NCBI GenBank assembly: GCA_948470475.1
Contig: OX419335.1
Location: 28,353,691 to 28,417,690, forward strand
Direction: 5' to 3'
DNA: 64,000 bases
Source of the DNA: Galaxea fascicularis
Lineage: Eukaryota; Cnidaria; Anthozoa; Scleractinia; Euphylliidae
Shown here: positions 1 to 10,790 of the stretch, piece by piece
Layout: each line of letters opens with the position of its first letter
Numbering within the stretch: the stretch's first letter is position 1
The notes under the pieces: model-generated
Databases searched by the model: none
What the model saw: only the letters and a program-made list of their open reading frames with translations
Told to the model about the DNA's origin: nothing
Program-made: the position numbers and the translations under genes

Positions 1-163
1 GCTTGACTCTGTGGCAAGCTTCGGCCTGTAATACCTCTTTAACTATTTCGAAACTAAATTTCGTGTACCACTCCTCCAACGACGCAGCACCGAAGTTACT
101 TTGACAATAACCCAGCTAACCAAAATGAATTATCAATCACACAATCATTTCTTCAATCGTCAC

Positions 164-3100
164 CTGTTTCACAATTTGTCCCGTTGTATCCAGAGTTACA
201 TTTACAGCGGTAACTTCCCTGAAGATTGACACATGTCCCTCCGTTCTTACATATACCTTTCGCACATTCGTCTTTGTCTGGTAATAGAATGCAAACATAG
301 AGGATTACGCCACATGACAGCTTTTTTTTGACATTAAATATCATTGTCATCATCATTATTACCCCCATTGACACCAATCGCGTAATTTTGACGATTTCAT
401 TGTATGCATCTAACTGAACTGCAAAGGCTCAGCTTCCGTAAGCTTAATGCTAGATAGAACAATGTTTAAAAACTTATCCAGTCATTTTTTAATATGAGCA
501 ACAGTTTTTGTGATAAAAATAGGAAAAACTTAATGAAGTGACAAGTCAGCCTGTGTGTTTATACACAATGCATTTAAAGTGCAATACACGCCGGCAAAAA
601 ACATCATTTACCTTTCTAAGTCAAAAAATATTAACGAACAACCAAAGGTTACTTGTAAGACCGACAGGAATCAAAACAGCCCAATTTTACTTCAAATCCG
701 TTTTATGAAAAACATTTTTGCAATTTTGTGTGGTGATATTCACATCCTTTCACAGAACAGCTATCTTCAGATAAACTTCGAAGAATTTGTCAACCGTCAC
801 CTTTGCCACAGTCGTTGCCAGTGTATCCCGATTTACAGTCACAGCGGTAACTTCCCTCAACATTGACACATGTTGCTCCATTCTTGCATGGACTGGACAA
901 ACACTCATTTATTTCTGAAAGTAAGAGATGAAAAAGTGACAAACAAAGGCCCAAAACTGGCCGACCTGCGCGCTCCGTCAAGGGACCTCAGTTGAGGCGA
1001 CTGTTGCCTATGCTCTGATACCACTCCTCCTCTGACGGGATGTTGTGCTATCTAAGAGCTATCTTTATCTCTCTGGTTTGTGTTTTAATTAAACACTTTT
1101 CGCGTAATAGTAAACACTAAAAATTTGAAACGTTTAATCAGCTTTCATTAAGTCTTTACCGATTTACAACTGCTACTGGCGTATGTACAAACTTTCCAGA
1201 TCTACAATCACGACGCTAACTTTTTGACCCCTTCTGACGCATTGTTAGTTGCCTTGATATTGTTGAAATAAGCAAGGAACGTATAAAAGTCGTTTCCAAT
1301 TTAATAAACCAGCATTTTGTCCAGCTAAATCTAAACAAGATCAAGTCTTGGATAAGCGCTCAAAAAGTGGAACACCCCGTCGCCATGCATTTCCAGAAAT
1401 CGTGGACATTTTGCGCCCGTGATTAATTGTCAGCGGAATCTCATTTTCAAAATGGCGGACAAAAATTATCGCATTCAGGGAACACGTATCCCCTACAATA
1501 TTTTAAATAATTTGAGCTCTGTGGATCTGTTTTACGAAGAAAAAGGCAAGATAATTTTTTTCAGAAAGTGTCAAAATCCCCACCCTATGCCCGACCCCCC
1601 CCCCCCCCCCCTCGGGCTTGACACTGATAGGTGCATTACTTTGACAATAACCCAGCTAACCAAAATGAATTATCAATCACACAATCATTTCTTCAATCGT
1701 CACCTGTTTCACAATTTGTCCCGTTGTATCCAGAGTTACATTTACAGCGGTAACTTCCCTGAAGATTGACACATGTCGCTCCGTTCTTACATATACCTTT
1801 CGCACATTCGTCTATGTCTGGCAATAGAATGGAAACATAGAAGTTCAGGCTACATGACCGAATTTTTTTGACATGCATGAAATATCATTGTCATCATCAT
1901 TATTACCTGCATTGACACCTATCGCGTAATTTTGAGGATTTCATTGTGTGAGATCCAACTGAACTGCGAAGGCTCAGCTTCCGTAAGCATAATGCTTGTA
2001 CAATGTTTAAAAAACTATCAATTCATTTTTCAATATGAGCAACAGTTTTTGTGATAAAAATAGGAAAAACATAATGAGGTAAGAGGTAAACCTGTGTGTT
2101 TATACACAATTCATTTACAGTGCAATATACGCCGGCAAAAAACAACATTTACCTTTCGAAGTAAAAACGATGTAAAAAATACTAGCGAACAACCAAAGGT
2201 TACTTGTAAGACCGACAGGAATTAAACCAGCCCAATTTTACTTCAAATGCGGTTTATCAGAAACAGTTTTGCAGTTTTGTGATGTGATATCAGTTATATG
2301 ATGCAACATGTAATACAGGGTAATAGTCAAAATTACACAAAATCATACAAAGGAAGCAGTGTGTAATAGTCGCCAGTAGTTACTAATACACTAACTTCTA
2401 TTTCACGGGTTCTGAGGCAGTAAAATCAATCTAAAAATACAGAAAAGAATCTTATTTCAATGAGTAAAAGTCGTGTCTGGAGTTTCTCTATACAATTGTA
2501 AAGTGGAGTTGATGTGACGCTTAGCCCTGCATCTTAAAGACAAGAAAAATTAGCCATAGTGATAACAAATAGCTGTAGGAAAACTGTAGATTGCGGAGCT
2601 AGCTTGAAAAATAAAGAGATTACCTTTGTCACAGTATTTCCCTTCGTATCCAGATGGACATGTGCATTTGTAACTTCCCGCTGTGTCGGAACACACCTCA
2701 CCCTTGTTACACGGGTTGGAAAATCTGCATTCATCTGTTGTCATAAAAATATTTCAGCAAAATGAATTTTGAAATGACTAGAACTACTTTGTCAACAAGG
2801 AGAATTTGATCCATGAAGTATGTGCCCGTGGGATTCCCGAAGACACGTGTAAATACGTAGAGATACACCTTTTACTGGCCGAGTTCTGTACTGTAAGCTA
2901 CGGAGTGAGCTTTTTCTCTTAAATCAACGTGAGAGATAATATCAAAATGGAAGTTGTCTCTTTGCTGACAACTATTGCTTCTCAGGCATTTTCCATGTAA
3001 AAAGGTCACAGATGAAAGATAAACGTAGTGCTACTATACTCAGGTATTCGTCTCAGAAAGATTTGAAAACAGCGAAAAATTAACAGTTACATGTGCAGAG

Positions 3101-5019
3101 TGGGAATGCAGTGTAACCAATGCATACACATACTAGTCGTTCCTTACTTCGACAGAATTTTCTTTTAGGGTTTTATTCGTGAAAACTGTAGAGTAAGTGT
3201 AAACAAATCAGTGCAGACTAACCAATATTCATCTTGCAACACCTTAGTCTTTTAATGCAATACAGTTGACGGCAGTTTCCTTTGTAGATTCCAGTCACAT
3301 AGTAATCACTTTTCGTGCACTTGCTCAGTCCCCTTTTATCAAACGAGATACTCTCCTCATAACATGTCTCATATCTGTTTGGAAATCCGTTTGGTTTGCA
3401 GCATTGAGCCTCCTCTATGTTGTGCAACCAATGGCCAGTACTCCGGCGGAAACCTCGGATAAAGTAACCAGCCGGACACTCGGCCCAAACATTTTCTCTA
3501 AAGTTACAAAAATATATAGCTTCTAATAAATTCTTCTTTATAAATTCTCGTTACAAAAATATATAGCTTCAAGAAAGAACAATAAAGCAACTGATTACGG
3601 ATTACCGGTTTCGCGTGACCTTTACCGGCTTCGGGGCTTCGAGGCTTGAACATTCGTTCAACAAAACGTTGTTTTCAATGAATATGGGACGTACTATACT
3701 TTGGACGAGAAAAGCAATCCTTTCAACATCGTGCCTAGGCTGGTTGGTGTTGAATATAAAATTATGACAGTGCTAAAAACACACCCACACACAATTCAGT
3801 GACATTGGGTTAAGCGTTCAAATCTTTTAAATAGATCACTCGGCCATTAATTCCTGTGGCCCAGTTGGCTCTGCCCTTCACTAAACCCATTGAAGACCAA
3901 GGAGCAATGGATTGAGTCACTGTCCTGTGGTAGCTTCTGCTTCTCCAAAAATCACCAGGAGACCCAATCTACACCGAACTCATTTCATAAAAAGACAGGG
4001 TATACTTACCTATCGAGAGTTAGACTCCAGTCTCCGTTTTGACAAACTGAGGCCTTTTTTTGATCTGGTGCAGGAGCTGGGCAACACTTTGCCCACTCCA
4101 GTAAAGTGATCTTGTCATTTGAGCCCCGATTATCATGTCTATACAGCCCAGTAATATAGTGTGTAGAGGAGTCACAATGAACCCAGCCAGGTCTGTCAAA
4201 CTTTGATTTCCATCTAGCCATTTGGCATCCGTCGTACAAACTGCAGCACCTTACCCCTTCTAAGCAGTTCAACTTGTTACAGCCTCCTTTGAAGAAGCCC
4301 GTTATGTAATAATCAGCAGCACACGTAATCCAGCCTTTGCTGTCAAATTCTTTCACCACGCCCATATCGTAGCAGTGTAAGTAAAACTTCGGTAAAGCAT
4401 TGAATTTACAGCAACGACCCGACTCTATATTACTAAGCCAGGCACTGTCACTGCGGTATAACCCTTGTAGGAAGTATCCAGTTGGACAAATACCCCATAC
4501 GTTATTGCTAAAAAAGTAGATGAAAACCCATTATTTTTCCTTATCTTCATCAACACTCTTTCTTGGTAATACAGGGATGGTCACTTTTGCAAAGTTCATG
4601 TCAGGAACGCCAGAAACAAGGCTTATGCCAAGCCAAAAGTAAAAGGCACCTAATAATATGGCTTTCAGTGATTCAGTTAGTATACCTATAAAATCAACTT
4701 TTTTTAAAACTCATTATTGCGTTCTTTTATAAGTTTCTAACCCGTCCAATTGAAGTGACCAGTCGTCATTGAAGCAGGAGGATGTCTTGTTTTGAATCGA
4801 CACCGAAGCTTCACAGCACTTTACTGCTTCCAGAAGTCCGATTACGTCCTCTTTTCCTTTGTTGCTATTTCTGTAAAAGCCACCTAGGAGCTCGGTCTTA
4901 TAACGGCACTCGGCCCATGCGGCCTTCGGGTCCGAAGCTACCCACCAAGCTGCAGTTCTACACTGACACCAACACAAATCCGTCATGGTTAAAATCACCA
5001 GCAAGAGAACAAACGTCAT
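164..5019 (-). CDS. Secreted Cys-Cys-module / EGF-repeat protein, copy 1 (3' end beyond window)
   Basis: Seven exons read on the minus strand: 4742-5019, 4010-4507, 3223-3497, 2624-2734, 1704-1817, 801-914 and 164-277. Each has AG/GT borders and the phases agree (2, 2, then 1 throughout), giving about 501 residues before the window edge. The ATG at 5019 opens a signal peptide ([16 protein letters not shown]...). Residues about 19-345 hold six copies of a module with the pattern W-x2-C-x5-Y-x2-G-(F/L)-(Y/F)-(R/K) ... (K/R)-C-C, for example [17 protein letters not shown] followed by AKCC. Residues about 350-501 are four EGF-like domains, one per 111- or 114-nt exon; three begin DxDEC or ExNEC, the calcium-binding type. 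The product should be secreted or the ectodomain of a membrane protein. I do not recognise the Cys-Cys module as a named family. No frameshift or stop is seen. Expression and the C-terminus are unknown. Confidence 0.8.
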
Positions 5020-5277
5020 GGCGGTAGCACAGTGGTCTCAATGTACCTGTTCACCACTAGGGTAAAAAATATTCGTATGGTTTTGAAAACCATAACAAAA
5101 AATAGTGTACCGGCGGTCAAACTTCCTCAACATGGGATCAAGAAATTGATTGGCCAAATATAATAATAATGGAAGCAATTGTCTGAAGATTGCTGCAAAG
5201 ACTGATCAAACAACGTGGGAAGGCTTGGAGGTACAATATTTCGGCTGGAAAATACCAGACTTCTGATCAGGTTTATT
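5020..5277. promoter_or_regulatory. Conserved 5' flank of EGF gene copy 1
   Basis: This stretch immediately upstream of the copy 1 start codon aligns with 34981-35195 upstream of copy 2, from the start codons outward (shared blocks include GGTCTCAATGTACCTGTTCA). It probably contains the promoter and 5' UTR. I could not assign a TATA box or transcription start. The alignment ends at the foldback insertion at 5278. Confidence 0.4.
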
Positions 5278-6215
5278 CACAGGCAGCCCAAGCTCTCTTT
5301 GTGAACCACACAAGGAACACAATATGGCGTCGAATTATAAGGGTTAGTATGGGATTTTCTACAAGATATCCATGGAGGTAGTTAAAACTAGAAATATTCA
5401 TTAAAAATGGCTTACCTTATTCCATACGTGTGTTTTTTGCTCCTGGTGTCATTATTTTAACGATTTAACTTGATTTAAGCGACTTTTTTTTAAACCTGGT
5501 TTTCGCTGAATAACTGAAGAGGAGACAAGGCTGAACACTCCTGTCCGGACAGCTGCAGCCTGCCGAACGAAGTCAAAAATCCCAGGCTAAAATGTACCCA
5601 CGGCCACAAATCCAACGCAGAATTCAAGGGAAAAGGTTGATCTTTCATTTCGATTCTCTAGCCACACAATCGCAGCCCTGAGATCGACGCCAGGCAGCTC
5701 TTCGTGTCCCCAGTGAAACGACGACCGTTCAAATCGGCTTGGTAACCTCGTCATGTTGGCAAACCAAGACTCGCTGGGGTCCTAGACCTCAATTTGTCAA
5801 CAACACTTCTTGTAAAATTGAGGCTACGATTGTGTGGCTAGAGAATCCAAATGAAAGATCAACCTTTTCCCTTGAATTCTGCGTTGGATTTGTGGCCGTG
5901 GGTACATTTTAGCCTGGGATTTTTGACTTCGTTCGGCAGGCTGCAGCTGTCCGGACAGGAGTGTTCAGCCTTGTCTCCTCTTTATTCAGAGAAAACCAGG
6001 TTTTAAAAAAATCGCTTAAATCAAGTTAAATCGGTAAAATAACGACACCAGGAGCAAACAACACACGTATGGAATAAGGTAAGCCATTTTTAATGAATAT
6101 TTCTACTTTTAACTACCTCCATGGATATCTTGTAGAAAATCCCATACAAACCCTTATAATTCGACGCCATATTGTGTTCCTTGTGTGGTTCACAAAGAGA
6201 GTTGGGCTGCCTGTG
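5278..6215. mobile_element. 938-bp foldback (long inverted repeat) element with 7-bp target duplication
   Basis: Arms 5278-5681 and 5821-6215 are reverse complements over about 400 bp, with a spacer of about 140 bp. The ends read CACAGGCAGCCC ... GGGCTGCCTGTG. GTTTATT flanks both sides (5271-5277 and 6216-6222) and occurs once at the matching site in the paralogous segment (35196-35202), which is uninterrupted. No transposase ORF is visible, so the element is non-autonomous. Superfamily not assigned. Confidence 0.85.
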
Positions 6216-6222
6216 GTTTATT

Positions 6223-7061
6223 AAGAAACAAGACGCCTGTTGGCGTTAACAAGGGATGTACTATTTGATGGAAAGATTAGTTTTGGTGACTCACTGCAGT
6301 GAAGTGGTGTTTGTTTGTGCGACTAGTTTGCGTGTCGAGTTTTCCACTTTTTAATCGTAAATAATCTAATGAGTCTCCTTGTTTGTTTTAAAATTACAGC
6401 CGTCTCCTTTCCGTTTGTCACTAGCGGTTAAGATTTGAATAAATTTGAAATATTTTTCAACAAACTTGTCGCTGATTACGAGACGACGGGGTATTTATTC
6501 CAACGGAAACGTACCTTTATGTGCTCCCCTCAAAACGAATGTGCACACTCAGTTAGCAGGTCACAACCTCGGTAAAATTCCGGGTCACACAGTAAAATTT
6601 CACAATCATTTCACCATGTTACGACGTGACCTCAAAGCTGTGACATAATGCTTTCATTGTTTTGTGGTTTCCGGCTGTCACTAGCAGTTAAAGACAATAA
6701 AAAGCATTTCAAATATTTAAAAACTTAAAAAAATTTAAAAAACGTGTCGATTTATAGAGAAAATAACGTAGTCGAAGGAGTGCAAAGCATGTCCTTGCTC
6801 GAATCCAGGAAATTGTTTGCGAGTATTGTTCTCCTTTCTTGGCGGCTATCAGCTCAGCCAGTCGACTATGGTACCTTACACATTCCTTCCCCATCCCTCC
6901 AGTAGTTGTAAATACAAGCGGCGTGAACGAGCCATGCTCAACATCCAACCATTATATAATATTATTATTCATTCAAAATATTTCCCCGTTTCTGATTGGT
7001 TAAAACCACACGCATAATTCACCATAACCAGCTGCTGTTCACCAAATTTGGAAAGAAACTT

Positions 7062-7095
<34 letters not shown>

Positions 7096-7346
7096 ACGAT
7101 GCAGATTATTGAACCGATGACGTCAAAATGACGTCAAAAGTGCAGCCCGCTACAAATTATTGAACCGTTGACCGAAAAAAGCTGTGGACGAGATTGTGTT
7201 ATTTTTGTTGAGTAGAAAAATGGCTGCGAGTAGGTTTAGGTTTAGGTTTACAAATTGTTGGAGGGTGCGAAATTCAGAAAATTGTTAAAAGAGTTTGAAA
7301 ATATTTTGAATGAATAATAAATGAATTATTGAATTCGACTTTCATA
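6223..7346. other. No gene recognised; AT-rich intergenic
   Basis: Only short ORFs without protein-like composition. It contains two copies of a TGACGTCAAAAGTGCAGC-type repeat near 7080-7145 and three TTTAGG units near 7230-7250. Nothing else is supported. Confidence 0.5.
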
Positions 7347-7446
7347 GGATATGAAGAATTATGCAGATCTCGGAGGATGTTATCCACCTCTCCCTTTGGC
7401 CTTGGTGGATAACACCCTCCTCGACCTGCAGAATTCTTCATATCCT
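7347..7446. repeat. Short inverted repeat (hairpin, arms about 42 nt)
   Basis: GGATATGAAGAATT... at 7347 is mirrored by ...AATTCTTCATATCC ending near 7446, with a GGTGGATAAC/GTTATCCACC inner stem and a loop of about 15 nt. It is probably a small MITE. Confidence 0.7.
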
Positions 7447-7790
7447 ACTAAACCTCATTCAATAATTGCTCAGTATAATATAATAATATATAATAATAAT
7501 AACCAAATATTTACCCAGGATAACCTTTCAGCACAGTCTAGTACTGTTATCAACGGGGTCTTGCTAATTAAAAATACATTGACTTAATTACAACACAAAA
7601 AATTATAGTGAAAAGCATAGAACTGACTGCATGAAAGCCTTACAACATCATCTAGCGCTTTCTTGCGTTTCTATTTCACGAGAGATTTTCTAAAAACCTA
7701 TTTGTCGTCTAGAAATACCTTTGATGCTTGCTATTCATGGTTTGCTTCACACAACGGCTATCTTTGTAAAACGACGACAGCGAGACGACA
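7447..7790. repeat. Distal part of the segmental duplication (matches 35630-35890)
   Basis: From about 7490 to 7780 the sequence aligns in the same orientation with 35630-35890 (shared blocks such as GGGTCTTGCTAATTAAA and TTTGATGCTTGCTATT). This extends the duplication well upstream of the EGF genes. Similarity stops at the CGAGACGACAG repeats just before the THAP-like locus. Confidence 0.75.
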
Positions 7791-9253
7791 GCGAGACGAC
7801 AGCCCGATTTCAAAATCACGTGACCTTTTTGACTTCCGCGCACCAAATGAAGCGAAGGCTCTCTTTGGAACGGGATACCATTCTTTTCAACATGGCGCCC
7901 GTTCTGGCAAATACACAAGATACCGTCTAACAAGATGTTTTGACCGACAGGTTAGCATGCCTTCTCATTGCAACTGCTGCGTGCCTTTGTATACGAATCA
8001 CAAACGGCAAAACTCAAATTTGTCTTTTTATCCTATACCTAAGGAAAAAAAACTGATGAAAAAATTGGTGGGAAAATTCGGAGAAAGGTGAGCTTCTTCT
8101 TTATTTTGATATCAAATTCGACTGGTGATTTGTTTATTTTGCCTTTAATGTGTCCCGCTTGTTTCTTGCTATTTCAGGAGTACTGTATACAGATGAAATT
8201 TGTAGTATTTTTGGCTTGTATACATTTTTACATCTGAAGAGATGAAATAAAAACTAAACTAGATGGTTCTTTATTTTATTTACTCTCTGTAATCGTATGT
8301 TTTTTGTTTTCTTGATTTTTTGCAGAGAGTTCAGCAAAATCACGTTAAACAGAGGTCGTCTCAGTTGTATATGTAACTTATGCAGTTGCAAACAGAAGAT
8401 ATAATTATACTGTATAGGATTAATGCAGTACGCAGAGAGAAACGTTTGCAAAGCTGACATTTTTGTCCGACACTTACTACAGGTAGTTATGCCGCCAAAG
8501 CTAAACCGTTTCGACAAAATCAAAAAGCAGGAAAAAGATGCTGCTCTCCGTGAGAACACAAAACTTCTGAACTGTATAGCTGAGGAAAGCAGAAAATTGA
8601 AGTCAAGCCAGATAAAGCTGAAAAGGCTTCAGGCAAAGGTGATTGCATTAATTTTTAAGCCAATCATTTCATTTTATATTAGTTCAAGTTCAAGTTAAAT
8701 ATAAACCAGTCATCATTATGGTACAAAAACGGTTACACCATCCTGCAAATAGTAAAATTAATAATGCAAAGTTATTGATTGAAGTTTAAATACATTTGAT
8801 TATTTCACTATTCTTCCATCCATACATTAGTTTTAGCCCAGAATTAGCTTCAATTTCCTATTATTGCATATCCTTATAAAAAAGATGATTGGTCTTTCTT
8901 TGAATGAATAACTGCAAAGCTCAGATATGTATGTTTTCCTGATCAAAGTCAGGAACTTTTGTCAGGGCTGAATGCATCTGTAAAAGAAAATATAGAGGTG
9001 TGTGAATATTCTCTCTATTGCCCTCAATGTCTCCTCCTCTTCATTTTAGTTTACACAATTAACTTACAATTTCCCAGTAAATTATTAAAAATTTTCAAGC
9101 CTAAGAATTTTCATTCAAAGGCGACTAGTTTTATTGCTGCAAAGAAAAGCAGGCAAGAATTTGAGCCTCTTGTGAGTGAATATATAGATTTAGCTCATAT
9201 TGAGCCACTACATTAAAAAAACAATTCATGGCAACATTATTTTAAGAGGGCAC

Positions 9254-9296
9254 TTAACCCTTTAACTCCCGATAGTGCCAAATGGCACTTATAGAC

Positions 9297-9336
<40 letters not shown>

Positions 9337-9503
9337 AGAACCCCTTGGGAGTTAAAGCGTTAACAACATCTTCACCCAAAAACTATGTCCCCGTTAACCC
9401 TTTAACTCCCGATAGTGCCAAATGGCACTTATAGATTTTACTCTGTCTAAGGCCAGACGATTTTACTCGTCAATGGAGAACCCCTTGGGAGTTAAAGGGT
9501 TAA
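9254..9503. mobile_element. Tandem pair of 110-bp MITEs inserted at TTAA
   Basis: Copies at 9254-9363 and 9394-9503 are nearly identical, each bounded by TTAACCCTTTAACTCCC and its inverse, with a 30-bp spacer. TTAA lies at both outer borders. Removing the insert down to one TTAA leaves the surrounding coding frame open. A TTAA target is typical of piggyBac and Kolobok elements; which applies is not determined. Confidence 0.85.
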
Positions 9504-10021
9504 AGAGGCAATTTCCAAGTCTAAACTCCACAATACCTACAAGACTTTTGCCGATATGGCTACTGACAGCTGTTTTCGTCAAGTAATAACAGTTCTTCGT
9601 TATGAACTGAAGTGTTCTTGCCTTGCTAAAAAAAGTGGTTAAATGGTATAGTGAAACTCAGGGGAAGGGTGCTGACCTTCAACATAGATTTTCCAGAAAC
9701 CAGTCTCGAATGTTCTGCCAAAACTTCATGAGGGTAATTAAACAACTGAGATGTGAGGATGACTCTAGGAAGCAAAGGTTGACAGTTCTTGTTTACACAT
9801 ATATTGGAGTAAGGCTGTGTGATGCTGTTTCTTTGTTTAGTCGGATTGAGACTACAATTGATCAGCCCTTGGAGCTTAGAGTTAAATGCCAACAGTACTT
9901 CAGGGCAAATGCTTTGTTTCTCCTCTCTGTGGTCACACCAACAGTTTGGACATTTGGGCATGTTGTCCCCCAGCACACAGAAGAGCTGTTCAAGAAGTAT
10001 CAGCAGGGTCTAGGTACAGTA

Positions 10022-10280
10022 GGAGGCAGGATGGCCGAGTGGTTTAGGGCGCTGGATTTTAACCCGGTGACCCGGCTTCAATTCCCGCTCTAGCTACTAG
10101 CTGGTGTTGTTCTGGGTTTGTGCCTGGATCAACTCCTCAGTCATCCTTGTAAATAGCCAACTGGTCTGCCTCCCGCCAGTTGGGATTCTTAACTCTGTTG
10201 TGTTCCTTTGTATTATTTGTTTCATTGTCCCTGAAAAGCCCCTCTAGGGGAGAGGTCAATTAAGTTTTAACTTAATTATT
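10022..10280 (+). mobile_element. tRNA-derived SINE
   Basis: The head resembles a tRNA gene, with an A-box-like TGGCCGAGTGG and a B-box-like GGCTTCAATTCC about 40 nt later. A non-tRNA body and an AT-rich tail follow (CCCCTCTAGGGGAGAGGTC then TTAATTATTAATTG). It interrupts the coding segment of the THAP-like pseudogene. Target duplications are not clear. Confidence 0.75.
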
Positions 10281-10629
10281 AATTGATTAACTAGTGACAA
10301 TAGAGGGGGAGAGGCAAAGCACATTGTCCTCAAGAAACTGTCAGAGAATAGCTCATCCAAGAAAGAGTGGTTTGATATTTTTCTACATGAGTTTGTGATG
10401 CTCATTTTGGCTACCAGAAAATGGGTTTATTAGGTGCCAGTACAAAGCAAGGAAATATGTTTACATTCCAGAAAGGGACAATAGCTATTGTTACTGTGGC
10501 TTGGAAAAGGCCCAAATTAAGGATGATAAGTGCTGCATTTGTGGTAACATACTAACAAATCGTATTGAGCAAAGTGTTCAAATAGGAAATGTCATCCACA
10601 GCTGAGACTGTGAATAATACAGCTATTTG

Positions 10630-10790
10630 TTCTGCCCACCTTAGTTGTAATCATACCTTAGGTTTACTACTGTTTCTAATGCTTTGAACAACAATTGAAT
10701 TTTGTAGCTTTGTTCTGCCCACCTTAGTTGTAATCATATCCTATGTTTATTACTGTTTCTTAATACTTTGAACAACACTTAAATTTTTGG
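10630..10790. repeat. Two-copy tandem repeat, about 85-bp unit
   Basis: The block beginning TCTGCCCACCTTAGTTGTAA occurs at about 10630 and again at about 10713. Each copy ends in a CTTTGAACAACA-containing segment. It is a local direct duplication just after the THAP-like pseudogene. Confidence 0.75.

Larger units (their letters stand above)
7957..10605 (+). pseudogene. Decayed multi-exon THAP-like gene, interrupted by MITEs and a SINE
   Basis: The ATG at 7957 starts a THAP-like N-terminus (MPSHCNCCVPLYTNHK..., SFYPIP) ending at a GT donor after 8087. A lysine-rich coiled-coil exon is visible at about 8489-8638 (MPPKLNRFDKIKKQEKD...). Later coding segments are about 9121-9260, 9500-10016 and 10297-10605; the last ends in a CYCGLEKA ... 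CCICGN cysteine cluster. Damage: an in-frame TAA near 9214, a frame change near 9628, two 110-bp MITEs at 9254-9503, a SINE at about 10022-10280, and a one-base frame change near 10420. The THAP zinc-finger half with C-x2-H is not confidently placed. The downstream domain is not one I can name. THAP domains bind DNA and are common in transposon-derived proteins, so this may be an old domesticated or mobile gene. Confidence 0.6.

Noticed and set aside
5278..6215. CRISPR-like or palindromic regulatory structure
   Set aside because: It is a single long inverted repeat with a target duplication in a eukaryotic genome, hence a foldback element.
7227..7250. Telomere-type repeat
   Set aside because: Only three TTTAGG units; too short and not the TTAGGG unit.
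10022..10100. Functional tRNA gene
   Set aside because: A tRNA-like head only; the B box is degenerate and continues into a SINE body.
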